Shown piece by piece: positions 11,582-20,071 of a DNA stretch of 64,000 bases; position 1 is the stretch's first letter; each line of letters opens with the position of its first letter. Source of the DNA: Streptosporangium amethystogenes (GTDB taxonomy: Bacteria; Actinomycetota; Actinomycetes; Streptosporangiales; Streptosporangiaceae); assembly GCF_000721075.1 (NCBI RefSeq), contig NZ_JOEQ01000040.1, positions 1 to 64,000 of the forward strand, read 5' to 3'. Made by a program: the position numbers and the translations under genes. The notes beneath the pieces are model-generated. The model saw only the letters and a program-made list of their open reading frames with translations. It did no database searches and was not told where the DNA came from.

Positions 11582-12757
11582 ATGCGTGAATTTGTCCGGC
11601 GGATCGATTCCGGGACTCCGGCCGACCGCGACCGTGGCATCGACGCCCTGCGCGCCTTCGCCATCCTGGGCGTGGTCCTCGGCCACTGGCTGGTGACCGC
11701 GCTGGTCGTCGACAGCGGCAGCGTACGCGTCGGCAGCCCGTTGCGGTCCATGGCCGAACTGGCACCCATCTCCTGGGTGTTCCAGGCCCTCGCCGTCTTC
11801 TTCCTGGTGGGCGGCGAGGTGGGCGCGAAGAGCTACGCCTCCGCCCGCGCCCGGGGCGCCACGTACCGGCGATGGCTCGGCACTCGTATGCTCCGGCTGT
11901 TCCGCCCCGTGGCCGCCGTGCTGGTGGTGTGGAGCGTGCTGGTGGTCGCGATGCTCGCCTTCGGGGCCGACCCGGTGACCGTACGCGTGCTGGCCAAGCT
12001 GGTGTGGTCACCGTTGTGGTTCCTGCTGGTCTTCGCGATGCTGACGGCGGCGACCCCGCTGCTCGCCAGGCTGCACCCGTTGTGGCCGCTCGCCGTCGTC
12101 GCGCTCGCCGATCTGGTCCGGCTGGGCCTGGACGGGCCCGGCTGGACCAACTCGGTCAACATGGTGGCCGGCTGGCTGGTTCCGTACTGCCTGGGCGCCG
12201 CATGGGCCCGGGGCGACCTGCGGAGCCGCGCGACCGGGTGGACACTGCTGCTCGGCGGGGCCGCCACCGCCGCCGCACTCATCCTGTGGGCCGGCTATCC
12301 GGCCTCCATGGTCGGGGTGCCCGGTGCCAGGCTCTCCAACCTCTCCCCGCCCACCCTCGCGGCCGTCGCCTTCGGTCTCGCCCAGTGCGGGGCGGCCCTG
12401 CTGCTGCTCGACCCGCTGCGGCGGGTGCTGCGCCGCCCCGCCGTCTGGGCGGCGGTGGCCCTGCTGAACCTCTCCGCGATGACGATCTTCCTCTGGCACC
12501 AGACCGCCATGATCATGGTCACCGCGCTGGGCCTGCTGGCGGATGAGGCCCTGCTCGGCCTGCACACCGTCCCCGACACCCCTGACTGGCTGCTCGCCAG
12601 GCTGGCCTGGCTGCCGGTGTTCGCACTCGCGCTGCTGATCTGCTGGGCCGCGTTCCGGACGTACGAACACGGACGGCCCCGGAAGAACGCCCGAGAGGTG
12701 TTCGAGGGACGTTCCACTCAGCCGGAAACGGCAGGTGCGTCTAAGATGTCTTCGTGA
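11582..12757 (+). CDS. Acyltransferase family 3 membrane protein
   Basis: Integral membrane O-acyltransferase of the OafA/NodX type, 391 residues, with about ten hydrophobic segments. The N-terminus has the family hallmark RGIDALRAFAILGVVLGHWL, whose His is the presumed catalytic residue, followed by WVFQALAVFFLVGGEV. The acceptor is unknown. The open frame extends upstream to 11285, but the ATG at 11582 is preceded by GAAGGG at ribosome-site distance, and upstream residues have no hydrophobic or family character, so I place the start here. The stop overlaps the GTG of the kinase gene (GTGA), which implies translational coupling. Confidence 0.88.
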   Translation: MREFVRRIDSGTPADRDRGIDALRAFAILGVVLGHWLVTALVVDSGSVRVGSPLRSMAELAPISWVFQALAVFFLVGGEVGAKSYASARARGATYRRWLGTRMLRLFRPVAAVLVVWSVLVVAMLAFGADPVTVRVLAKLVWSPLWFLLVFAMLTAATPLLARLHPLWPLAVVALADLVRLGLDGPGWTNSVNMVAGWLVPYCLGAAWARGDLRSRATGWTLLLGGAATAAALILWAGYPASMVGVPGARLSNLSPPTLAAVAFGLAQCGAALLLLDPLRRVLRRPAVWAAVALLNLSAMTIFLWHQTAMIMVTALGLLADEALLGLHTVPDTPDWLLARLAWLPVFALALLICWAAFRTYEHGRPRKNAREVFEGRSTQPETAGASKMSS

Positions 12758-14037
12758 GGGGCTCAGACACGGCACAAGCACTTGTGAGAGCCCTGCGGCC
12801 GGTCGCGCGCGCCCTGCGCGACGACTTCTGGACCGCGGGCGCCGACCGGCGGCCTCGCGAAAGACGGCGGCCTTGGCCGCCGTTCCTGGAGATTCCTCCG
12901 CTCCTGCTGTTCGGGGCCTTCCTGGTCAGCTTCAACTGGGAGAGATACTCCACCGGATACCAGCTGGGGTTCTTCGGCGCCCTCCTCGCCGGGGCCCAGA
13001 CGGTGGTGCCTCTCCTCGCCCCGCATCGCCCGATCCCGGCTTGGTGGACGTCGACCCTGACGCAGGTGGCGCTCGTGGCCGTGTGGTTCACGCCCGACGG
13101 CGTCGCGCTCGGCTCGCGTCCGGACTGGTCGGGCCTCGAACTCGCACTGCAGACATGGGTGCTCTTCCTGGTCGCGCTGCGAACCCGGCTCCGGGTCGCG
13201 GTCGAGGCACTGGTGATCAGTGTCGCTACGAGCCTGGTTTTCATCCTCGTCTGGGGCTACGGCGGCTACATCCCCCTCACGGTCGCGGTCCTCGTGATCG
13301 CGATGGTGGTCGGGGCCTCGCTGCGCGCGCGCGACGTGGCCCGGACGCAACTGGTCGTGCAGGAGGAGCTCACCACCGAGGAGCGGGCCCGGCGCACCCT
13401 CCTGGAGGAGCGCACGCGCATCGCCCGCGAGCTGCACGACGTGGTCGCCCACCACATGTCGGTCATCTCCATCCAGGCGCAGGCCGCCCCGCACCTGGTG
13501 GAGAATCCGACCGCCGAGTTGAAGGAGAACCTGGAGAGCATTCGTGAGAACGCCAAGGAGGCGCTCACCGAGCTGCGCCAGGTGCTCGGCGTCCTGCGCT
13601 CCGAGCACACCCCGCCGGAAGACGAGCGGCACACCCCGCAGCCCAGTCTCGACCGGCTGGACGACCTGGTCTCCAACGTGCTCAACGCCGGGCTCACCGT
13701 CACCACCCGGATCACCGGAGAGCGGGTCCAGCTGACGCCTGGCATCGAGCTGTCGGCGTTCCGCATCATCCAGGAGGCGCTCAGCAATGCGATACGGCAC
13801 GCGCCCGGGGCGGAGGCGCGGGTGGAGATCGCCTACGCCCCGTCCGGGGTCACGATCCGAATCGGCAACACCGCCCCGCCCCGCCCCGCCCCGCCCTCGC
13901 CGGGCGCCGGTCACGGTCTGCTCGGTATGCGCGAGCGCGCCGCGATGCTGGGCGGCACCCTGACCTGTGGTTCCACCACCGACGGCGGATACGAGGTGAC
14001 CGCGACGCTGCCCATCAAGGCCGTCGCCACCGAGTGA
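12754..14037 (+). CDS. Sensor histidine kinase, HisKA_3 (NarX/DesK-like)
   Basis: A 427-residue membrane kinase. About five hydrophobic segments fill residues 45-170 without an obvious extracellular sensor domain, as in intramembrane-sensing kinases. A short coiled region leads to the HisKA_3 dimerisation helix with phospho-acceptor His228 in RIARELHDVVAHH. The HATPase domain has EALSNAIRHAPG (N box, about 345) and GAGHGLLGMRERA (G box, about 385). The GTG start overlaps the acyltransferase stop, so both are probably made from one message. The likely partner is the NarL-type regulator at 9406-10077 (inference). A C-rich run, GCCCCGCCCCGCCCC, at 13876-13890 sits between the two nucleotide-binding boxes. 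Confidence 0.92.
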   Translation: MRGSDTAQALVRALRPVARALRDDFWTAGADRRPRERRRPWPPFLEIPPLLLFGAFLVSFNWERYSTGYQLGFFGALLAGAQTVVPLLAPHRPIPAWWTSTLTQVALVAVWFTPDGVALGSRPDWSGLELALQTWVLFLVALRTRLRVAVEALVISVATSLVFILVWGYGGYIPLTVAVLVIAMVVGASLRARDVARTQLVVQEELTTEERARRTLLEERTRIARELHDVVAHHMSVISIQAQAAPHLVENPTAELKENLESIRENAKEALTELRQVLGVLRSEHTPPEDERHTPQPSLDRLDDLVSNVLNAGLTVTTRITGERVQLTPGIELSAFRIIQEALSNAIRHAPGAEARVEIAYAPSGVTIRIGNTAPPRPAPPSPGAGHGLLGMRERAAMLGGTLTCGSTTDGGYEVTATLPIKAVATE

Positions 14038-14112
14038 GCGAGGGGCGAGAGGTGGACACGCACACCCGCGCGCCCGCCTCTCGCCCCGCTTCCGCGTGCC
14101 GCCCCCCGGACC

Positions 14113-14501
14113 TCACATCGAGGGTTCCGCGCCCGGCGCCGGGGTGACGGCCTTGGGCTCGCGGCGCAGCAGGGCCCGCAGCCTCTTCTCGATCGGATAC
14201 TCGTACAGCCGGTACAGCCCCCACGACAGCAGAGGGAGGGGCCGAGCACGATGCCCGCGGCCATCTCCCCGATCACCCGGGGCTGGCCCAGCCTCCGGAA
14301 GACGGCCCCGCCGAGGTGGGCCAGCGCGACGACCACGGTGATGGACAGCAGCAGGGGCGTGGCCGGCACCCTCTCCTCCCGGCCCGGCTCCAGCGAGGGC
14401 ACGGGGACGGGACCTGTGGCCGTCCCGGGGTCGAGTCCCAGCATCAGCAGCGCCAGCACGGAGGGCAGCACGATCGCGAGACCGTACGCGACCGTAAGCA
14501 T
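14113..14501 (-). pseudogene. Deletion-fused remnant: antiporter N-terminus joined to acyltransferase C-terminus
   Basis: Reading leftwards from 14501, the first about 89 codons look like the start of a CPA2-type cation/proton antiporter: a hydrophobic segment, then GQPRVIGEMAAGIVLGPSL, the usual first-helix signature. At about 14231-14236 this stops and, in another frame, the sequence becomes LLSWGLYRLYEYPIEKRLR, the typical last membrane helix and tail of an OafA-type acyltransferase, ending in a stop at 14113. The two pieces share only a CTC/CTG-like junction, so an internal deletion with a frameshift is the simplest explanation. Neither half can work alone. The tail is not a copy of the end of the intact acyltransferase at 11582-12757. 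Confidence 0.75.
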
Positions 14502-14562
14502 TCATCAGGCCACGAGATCGAGTACGGCGTGAGCGGCTTGCCAGCCGTGGGATGATCTTCGT

Positions 14563-15010
14563 GTGCAGGCCGGGGATGGGCGTCCGTCGTATGACGAGCT
14601 TGCCGCCCTGGTCGTAGAGCAGGCGCGGATCATCGTCGAGTTGCGAGCCGAAAACGAGCGGTTGACGGCTCGGGTGGCGGAGTTGGAACGGCGGCTGGGC
14701 CGTAACTCAGGTAACTCCTCGCTGCCGCCTTCGGCCGATACCTTCACCCGGCCGCAGAAGAAGGCGGTACCGGGGAGTAGCCGACGACGCGGTGGCCGGC
14801 CGGGCTCGGCTGGTGGTGGGCTGGCCACGGTCGAACGTCCGGACGCCGTCGCCGATCACCTGCCCGAGCGGTGTGGTGGGTGCGGGGCCGGGCTGGACCT
14901 GACCGGCAGCACGGGGTTCGAACGCCGCCAGGTGTGGGATATTCCCCTGGTCAGCGTGGCGGTGACCGAGCATCGGGCGCATCGGTGCCGCTGCACGTGC
15001 GAAACGACGA
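14563..15010 (+). pseudogene. IS66-family transposase, N-terminal fragment
   Basis: About 150 codons of an IS66-type transposase: an N-terminal leucine-zipper helix (VELRAENERLTARVAELERR), the family's GRNSGNSSLPPSAD motif, a basic GGRPGS region, and a zinc-finger segment (CGGCGAGL and HRCRC). The catalytic DDE domain is missing. At about 15010 homology ends and the opposite-strand IS256 fragment begins; the remaining codons to the stop at 15045 are foreign. It is non-functional and only marks former IS activity. Confidence 0.8.
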
Positions 15011-15015
15011 CCTGG

Positions 15016-15233
15016 GCGCGGGTGTCCCACGGCCTGCTGCGGTAGCCGTTGCGGGTGTTGACCCGCTCGTTGCTGATCTCGCCGTAGCCGGCGCCGCACA
15101 GCTGCTCGACCTCGGCGTCCATCATCCGCTGCGCGAACTCCCGGATCATCGTGCGCAGCAGGTCCGGGCTCGCCGCGGCGAGGGTGTCGTCGAAGTACTC
15201 TCCGGCAGCGGGCACAATGTCATTGACGGTCAC
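15016..15233 (-). pseudogene. IS256-family transposase, N-terminal fragment
   Basis: Starting at the ATG at 15233 and reading leftwards, about 73 codons match the start of an IS256/MULE transposase: DLLRTMIREFAQRMMDAEVE, then LCGAGYGEISNERVNTRNGY and RSRPWDTRA. The match breaks at about 15016, exactly where the plus-strand IS66 fragment ends. The catalytic part is absent. Confidence 0.8.
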
Positions 15234-15546
15234 TTCGTCCCCTTCGTGTTGATATGAGCGAATCGAAGGATTACGGAGTGGCCGTCTCTTGTCATATGGA
15301 TCTCACCCGTGCCAACGCCAGGGCTTGATCACCCGCACACCATCTCCCTGGGCGTGAACCCACCCGGTCACGTCCGCGCATGTGGTGTGCGAGCACCTGA
15401 GGGTGGCCAATGAGCGCCCCTGTCTGCCCTCGGTGTGCTTTTCAGCACGCACGGCACCGCATCTGGTCAACGGCGATCGGCTTCCAGCACGGCACCTCGC
15501 GGGCGAGGCCCGGGTACCCGTACAACACACTTCACCGCAGGACGGC
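15234..15546. other. Gap without a gene; probable IS256 terminal region
   Basis: About 310 bases. The first 60 or so, upstream of the IS256 ATG, contain GGAGTGGCCGTCTC and are probably that element's untranslated end. In the rest I see no gene: a 75-codon opposite-strand frame (15303-15530) is rich in Arg, Cys and Thr and has no recognisable motif. No clear hairpin or promoter was found. Confidence 0.4.
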
Positions 15547-16308
15547 TCACGCGTAGGCGTCGACGCCGAGTTTGAGCGCGACGAGCAGGCCGCAGGCGGC
15601 GGTGCCGAGGCGGAGCGCGCGGCCGGGCAGGCGGCGGGCGATCACCGGGCCGAGCCGGCCGCCCAGCAGGAAGCCCAGGGCCAGGGGCACCGCCGCCGCC
15701 CACTGCACCGGCCCGAAGAGGGCGAAGCCGATCGCCGCCACCCCGTTGGCCAGGGCGGAGACGACATTCTTCAGGGCGTTGATCTTGACGGGTGACTGGT
15801 CGAGCACGGCCGAGAGCACCGCGAACATGAGGACCCCGCCGGCGGCCCCGAAGTAGCCGATGTAGATCGCGACGGCGAACATGGCGGCGCGCGCCTTCCA
15901 CCCGTCCTCGCCGCCGTACCCCGTCATCGTGTTCGGCGGACGGAGCAGCAGCAGCGAGGCGAAGGCGACCAGCCAGGGCGCGATCGCCTCGAACGTGGTG
16001 GACGGGGTCACCAGCAGCAACCCGGCCCCCACCGCACCGCCGAGCAGCGTCATCACGCCGAGTCGCAGGACCCTCGATCCCTGTCCGGTCAGCTCCGGCC
16101 GCGACCCGAACGCCGCGCCCACCCCGTTGAACGTCAGCGCGACCGTGTTCGTCACGTTCGCGGTCACCGGCGGCAGGCCGAACGCCAGCAGCACCGGGTA
16201 GGAGATGATCGAGGCCAGACTCACCACCGTGCCGACCACCCCCGCCAGCACCCCGGCTCCGAACAGCCCCAGCACCTCAGCGACGTTCACGGAGGGACAG
16301 CCAATCAC
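15547..16308 (-). CDS. TauE/SafE-family anion exporter
   Basis: A 253-residue integral membrane protein of the sulfite/sulfonate exporter family, with about seven to eight hydrophobic helices. It shows the two internal half-repeats of the family: GVVGTVVSLASIISYPVLL near the N-terminus and YIGYFGAAGGVLMFAVL in the second half. The substrate cannot be told from sequence. A GTG start at 16308 is supported by AGGGG just upstream. The gene is divergent from the carotenoid genes, across a 179-bp gap that must contain both promoters, and nothing links it functionally to them. Confidence 0.88.
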   Translation of the reverse strand: MIGCPSVNVAEVLGLFGAGVLAGVVGTVVSLASIISYPVLLAFGLPPVTANVTNTVALTFNGVGAAFGSRPELTGQGSRVLRLGVMTLLGGAVGAGLLLVTPSTTFEAIAPWLVAFASLLLLRPPNTMTGYGGEDGWKARAAMFAVAIYIGYFGAAGGVLMFAVLSAVLDQSPVKINALKNVVSALANGVAAIGFALFGPVQWAAAVPLALGFLLGGRLGPVIARRLPGRALRLGTAACGLLVALKLGVDAYA

Positions 16309-16487
16309 AGACCCCTGCCCGGCACAGCAGCCGGGACCGAATGTGCCTCCCGGTTCACCACCCTCGGCGGAGATGCCGGCACCGGATGTACCCGCAGAGC
16401 GATCACCTCCCGCTGAGATCGGTATTTCAAAGCGAACCTGACCCGGCCCAGCCGATCAAATGACCGTTCATCGGGCACAGCCACCAG

Positions 16488-17297
16488 GTGAACAGCAGAC
16501 GGGAGGAGCCCGGTGCGTTGCGGGTGTGGCCACCACCGGCGGTACCCGTGGCGACGCGCACGTCGAGAACGGTGGGCGCGCTGGGCGCGGTGCTGCTGGC
16601 CGCGATGGTCGTGGCACAGGTCGCCTCGGGGCTGCAGCCCCGGCCGATCGCGCTGACCGGTGTGGTCGTCCCGCTGCTGGCGGCCAGCGCGCTGACCTTC
16701 GCCTCGGTGACCCACTCCCCCACCGGGGCCGTCGCGGCGTTCACCGCCGTGGTCGCGACCGGGTACGCCGCGGAGTGGGTCGGGACCAGGACGGGGCTGC
16801 CTTTCGGCGACTACCACTACACCGGCGCTCTCCAGCCGGTGCTCGGCGGGGTACCGGTGATCGTGGCGCTGGCCTGGGGCGGTATGGGACTGGCAGCCCA
16901 CGCGGTGGCCGCCGCGATCGCCCCCGGCAGCCGGGCCGCGCGGGTCGCGCTGGGTGCGCCGGCACTCACCGCCTGGGACGTGTTCCTGGACCCGCAGATG
17001 ACCCGGCTCGGCCTGTGGGTCTGGCACGACCCCGGCCCCTACCGTGGCGTTCCCCTCGGTAACTTCGCCGGTTGGCTCGTCGTCTCGCTGCTGGTCATGG
17101 TCCTGATCGAGCGCCTCCTGACCGAGCCTGCGGCGTGGAGCCCCGGGCTGGTGTCGATCTACACGACGATGGCGGTCATGGAGACCGTCGGTTTCGCGGC
17201 GGTCTTCGACCCGCCGGATCCGCTGGTCGCCGTCGCGGGAGGGATGTGCATGGGATTGTTCGTCCCGCTCGCCTGGAGACGCGGATGCCGGACATGA
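16488..17297 (+). CDS. Carotenoid biosynthesis membrane protein (CruF-like, DUF422)
   Basis: A 269-residue protein with about seven hydrophobic helices. It has the DUF422/CruF features TGYAAEWVGTRTGLPFGDYHY and ALTAWDVFLDPQM, in which acidic and aromatic residues line the membrane face. Characterised relatives are C-1',2' hydratases that add water to the psi-end group of acyclic carotenoids, the step before glycosylation. It heads a plus-strand set with a CrtD/CrtI-type desaturase and a glycosyltransferase, which fits a hydroxylated and then glycosylated xanthophyll. A GTG start at 16488 was used; its ribosome site is weak. Confidence 0.85.
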   Translation: MNSRREEPGALRVWPPPAVPVATRTSRTVGALGAVLLAAMVVAQVASGLQPRPIALTGVVVPLLAASALTFASVTHSPTGAVAAFTAVVATGYAAEWVGTRTGLPFGDYHYTGALQPVLGGVPVIVALAWGGMGLAAHAVAAAIAPGSRAARVALGAPALTAWDVFLDPQMTRLGLWVWHDPGPYRGVPLGNFAGWLVVSLLVMVLIERLLTEPAAWSPGLVSIYTTMAVMETVGFAAVFDPPDPLVAVAGGMCMGLFVPLAWRRGCRT

Positions 17298-17328
17298 CGG
17301 TGACTTCGCCTACCGGAAAGGGGCGCGG

Positions 17329-18810
17329 ATGCCGGAGGTGACGGTGATCGGGGGCGGTGTCGGGGGCATGGTCTGCGCCCTGCTGCTGGCCCGCGGGGGG
17401 CACCGGGTGCGCCTGTACGAGCGCCTCCCCCGCCTCGGCGGCAAGCTCGCCGAGCACACCAGGGACGGTTTCACCTTCTCCCTCGGCCCCTCCCTGCTGA
17501 CCCTGCCCGGCCTCTTCTCCGATCTGGGGCTGGAGCTCGACCTCGTCGAGCTCGACGAGCTGTGCCGCTACCGCTTCGCCGACGACTCGACGCTGACGGC
17601 GTACCGTGACCCGGCCAGGATGGCCGCCGAGGTCGACCGGCTCGCTCCCGGCGAGGGCCGAAACTGGCTGGCCTTCCACGACTGGGCGCGGGGCTGCTTG
17701 GAGGCGTCACGCCGTACCTTTTTCACCGGACCACTCATCCGTCCACCCGCCGGGGGCCGACTGCCGGACCTGCTTGCGGTCGCCCCCGGCCGGACCCTGC
17801 ACGGCCTGGCCCGCCGTTTCTTCACCGATCCGCGGCTGTGGCAGTACGTCGACCGCTACGCGACATACGCGGGTTCCAGCCCGTACCTGGCGCCGGCCGC
17901 GCTGGGGTGCATCCCGGCGATCGAGCACGGCGAGGGCGGCTGGTACGTCTCCGGAGGGCTGCCCCGCATCGCCGACGCCCTTGCCCTGATGCTGGAAAAG
18001 GCCGGCGTGGCGATCGTCCTGGGCGCCGAGGTGACGCGGGTGCTCGCCGACGGCGAACGGGTCAGGGGAGTGCGGCTCGCCTCCGGGGAACGCGAGCGCG
18101 CCGACATCGTGGTCGCCAACACCGACGCGGCCGCGCTGTACGGGCGGTTGCTGCCCGACCGGCGGCGGCTGCGGCGCATCGCCGAACTCGGTACCTCCTC
18201 CTCGGTGTTCCTGCTGCTGGCCGGGGTGGACGGCAGGACCGAGGGGCTGGCGCACCACTCGATCGTCTTCTCCGCCGACTACGCGCGGGAGTTCTCCGAC
18301 ATCTTCCAGCGGCGCAGGCCACCCGAGGATCCCACCGTCTACCTCGGCTGCTCGGCCGTGGACGATCCGTCACAGGCTCCGCAGGGCGCGGAGAACCAGG
18401 TGATGCTGGTCAACGTCCCGGCCCGTGACCCCGACCGGTGGCCGATGTCGCCCGAGGCGTACCGGGACCTGGTGCTGGAGCGGCTGGCACGCCGGGGGCA
18501 CGACCTGTCCGGGCGGCTGCGCTTCGTCGACCTGTTCACCCCCGCCGACCTGCGCGAGCGCTACGGCGCGTGGGGCGGCTCGATCTACGGCGCCGCCTGC
18601 TCGGGCCGGTTCGCGCCGCTGCGCCGCCCCGGCAACCGGGGGCCTCGGCGCGGCCTGTACCTGGTGGGCGGCTCGGCGCATCCCGGCGGCGGGCTGCCGC
18701 TGGTCACGATGGGTGCCCGCATCGTCGCCTCGCTCGTCGAGCAGGACTTCCCCACCGGTTCCTCCCAGCTGACCACCATCGGAGGCCGCGGACCCGGAAC
18801 CGCCCGGTGA
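17329..18810 (+). CDS. CrtI/CrtD-type carotenoid desaturase
   Basis: A 493-residue FAD-dependent oxidoreductase. The N-terminus carries the dinucleotide fold (GGGVGGMVCALLLARGGHRV), then the substrate-side RLGGKLAEH segment. The C-terminal flavin box is YLVGGSAHPGGGLPLVTMGA, typical of phytoene desaturases. The central ATYAGSSPY segment resembles CrtD-like enzymes that introduce the 3,4-double bond of hydroxylated end groups. With a separate crtI at 23275-24735, a late-step role (CrtD) is more likely than phytoene desaturation; this is inference. The ATG is preceded by GGAAAGGGG, and the upstream CruF-like gene ends 31 nt before. Confidence 0.88.
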   Translation: MPEVTVIGGGVGGMVCALLLARGGHRVRLYERLPRLGGKLAEHTRDGFTFSLGPSLLTLPGLFSDLGLELDLVELDELCRYRFADDSTLTAYRDPARMAAEVDRLAPGEGRNWLAFHDWARGCLEASRRTFFTGPLIRPPAGGRLPDLLAVAPGRTLHGLARRFFTDPRLWQYVDRYATYAGSSPYLAPAALGCIPAIEHGEGGWYVSGGLPRIADALALMLEKAGVAIVLGAEVTRVLADGERVRGVRLASGERERADIVVANTDAAALYGRLLPDRRRLRRIAELGTSSSVFLLLAGVDGRTEGLAHHSIVFSADYAREFSDIFQRRRPPEDPTVYLGCSAVDDPSQAPQGAENQVMLVNVPARDPDRWPMSPEAYRDLVLERLARRGHDLSGRLRFVDLFTPADLRERYGAWGGSIYGAACSGRFAPLRRPGNRGPRRGLYLVGGSAHPGGGLPLVTMGARIVASLVEQDFPTGSSQLTTIGGRGPGTAR

Positions 18811-18841
18811 ACCACCTGCCCGAGACCGTGGAGATGTCGCG

Positions 18842-20071
18842 ATGAGAGCGCTGACCGCGCTGCAGGCCGTCGCCGCGCTGGCGGTGGCGGTACGCCTGGC
18901 CCGGGGGCGGCGCCGCCTGCCCGCGCTGAACCCCGTGCCGGTCCACCCGCCGACTTCGGCGAGGACGACGCCGCCGCGCGTCTCGGTGGTGATCCCCGCC
19001 CGCGACGAGGAGGCCCGCCTCGGCCCCTGCCTGTCGGCGGTGCTCGCCGATCCGGCCGTCACGGAGGTCGTCGTCGTCGACGACGAGTCACGCGACGGCA
19101 CGGCGGAACTGGCCGCCCGGCTCGGCGCGAAGGTTCTCATCGGAGCGCCGCTTCCCGGGGGCTGGGTGGGCAAGCAGTGGGCCCTGAGGCAGGGGGTCGA
19201 GGCGGCGGTGGGCGACGTCGTGGTGACCCTGGACGCGGACGCCCGGCCCGCGCCGGGACTGATCGGCGCGCTCGCGGCGGTGCTGGACGGCTACGACCTG
19301 GTGAGCGTGGGCCCCAGGTACCTGTGCGAGGGGACCGCCGAGCAGGCGCTGCACGCCTCGTTCCTGGCGACGCTGGTCTACCGCTTCGGCCCGATCGGGC
19401 CGCTCACTCCCCCGGCTCCGCACCGTGCGGTGGCCAACGGCCAGTGCATGGCCTTCCGCCGTACGGCGATGCTGAACGTCGACGGGTTCGCGCGGGTCCG
19501 CGGGCACCTGGCCGACGACGTGGCGTTGGCCAGGACGCTGGCGGCCCGGGGCTGGGCGGTGGGATTCCTGGACGCCGGGAGCCTGCTGGAGGTCGACATG
19601 CACGATTCGGCCGCCGGGGTATGGCGGGAGTGGGGGCGGTCACTGTCGCTGCGCGACGTCACGGGGCCCGGCTGGCAGGCCGCCGACCTGGCCGTGGTCT
19701 GGCTGGCAGGCGCGCTGCCCGTGCTGCGGCTGGCGAGCGGCAGGACCACCCGGCTCGACCTGGGCCTGCTGGCCGTACGGCTGCTGCTGGCCGGCGCGCT
19801 GCGCGGCAGCTACACGCGGCCGGGTCCCGGTGTGCTGCTCTCCCCGCTGCTGGACCCGCTGGCGGCGCTGCGGCTGACGCAGACCACGTTGCGCCCGGCA
19901 CGCGGCTGGCGGGGCCGTGTCTACCCGGCTGCCACGACGGGCGCCCGCCTCGGCCGGGTCACGGCGTACGGACGATCGGCCCGAGCAACAGCGGACGGGT
20001 GGACGGGCCGGGTCACGGCGGGCGGGAGGCCCATGCCGCCTGACCGAATCGCAGCCCGACGAGGCACATGA
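18842..20071 (+). CDS. GT2 glycosyltransferase (CruC-like)
   Basis: A 409-residue family-2 glycosyltransferase. An N-terminal hydrophobic segment is followed by the GT-A nucleotide-sugar fold: RVSVVIPARDEEARL, the VVVVDDESRDGT motif, the metal-binding TLDADARP and the acceptor-side ADDVALARTLAARGW. C-terminal hydrophobic stretches suggest membrane association. Position after the CruF-like and CrtD-like genes implies glycosylation of a carotenoid hydroxyl, as for CruC. The last about 60 codons are Arg/Gly-rich, without family character, and overlap the convergent PlsY-like gene by 59 bp, so the tail may be a late extension. Confidence 0.87.
   Translation: MRALTALQAVAALAVAVRLARGRRRLPALNPVPVHPPTSARTTPPRVSVVIPARDEEARLGPCLSAVLADPAVTEVVVVDDESRDGTAELAARLGAKVLIGAPLPGGWVGKQWALRQGVEAAVGDVVVTLDADARPAPGLIGALAAVLDGYDLVSVGPRYLCEGTAEQALHASFLATLVYRFGPIGPLTPPAPHRAVANGQCMAFRRTAMLNVDGFARVRGHLADDVALARTLAARGWAVGFLDAGSLLEVDMHDSAAGVWREWGRSLSLRDVTGPGWQAADLAVVWLAGALPVLRLASGRTTRLDLGLLAVRLLLAGALRGSYTRPGPGVLLSPLLDPLAALRLTQTTLRPARGWRGRVYPAATTGARLGRVTAYGRSARATADGWTGRVTAGGRPMPPDRIAARRGT

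Noticed and set aside
15303-15530. A 75-codon minus-strand frame in the gap after the IS256 fragment
   Set aside because: No ribosome site, no motif, and composition typical of noncoding GC-rich DNA.
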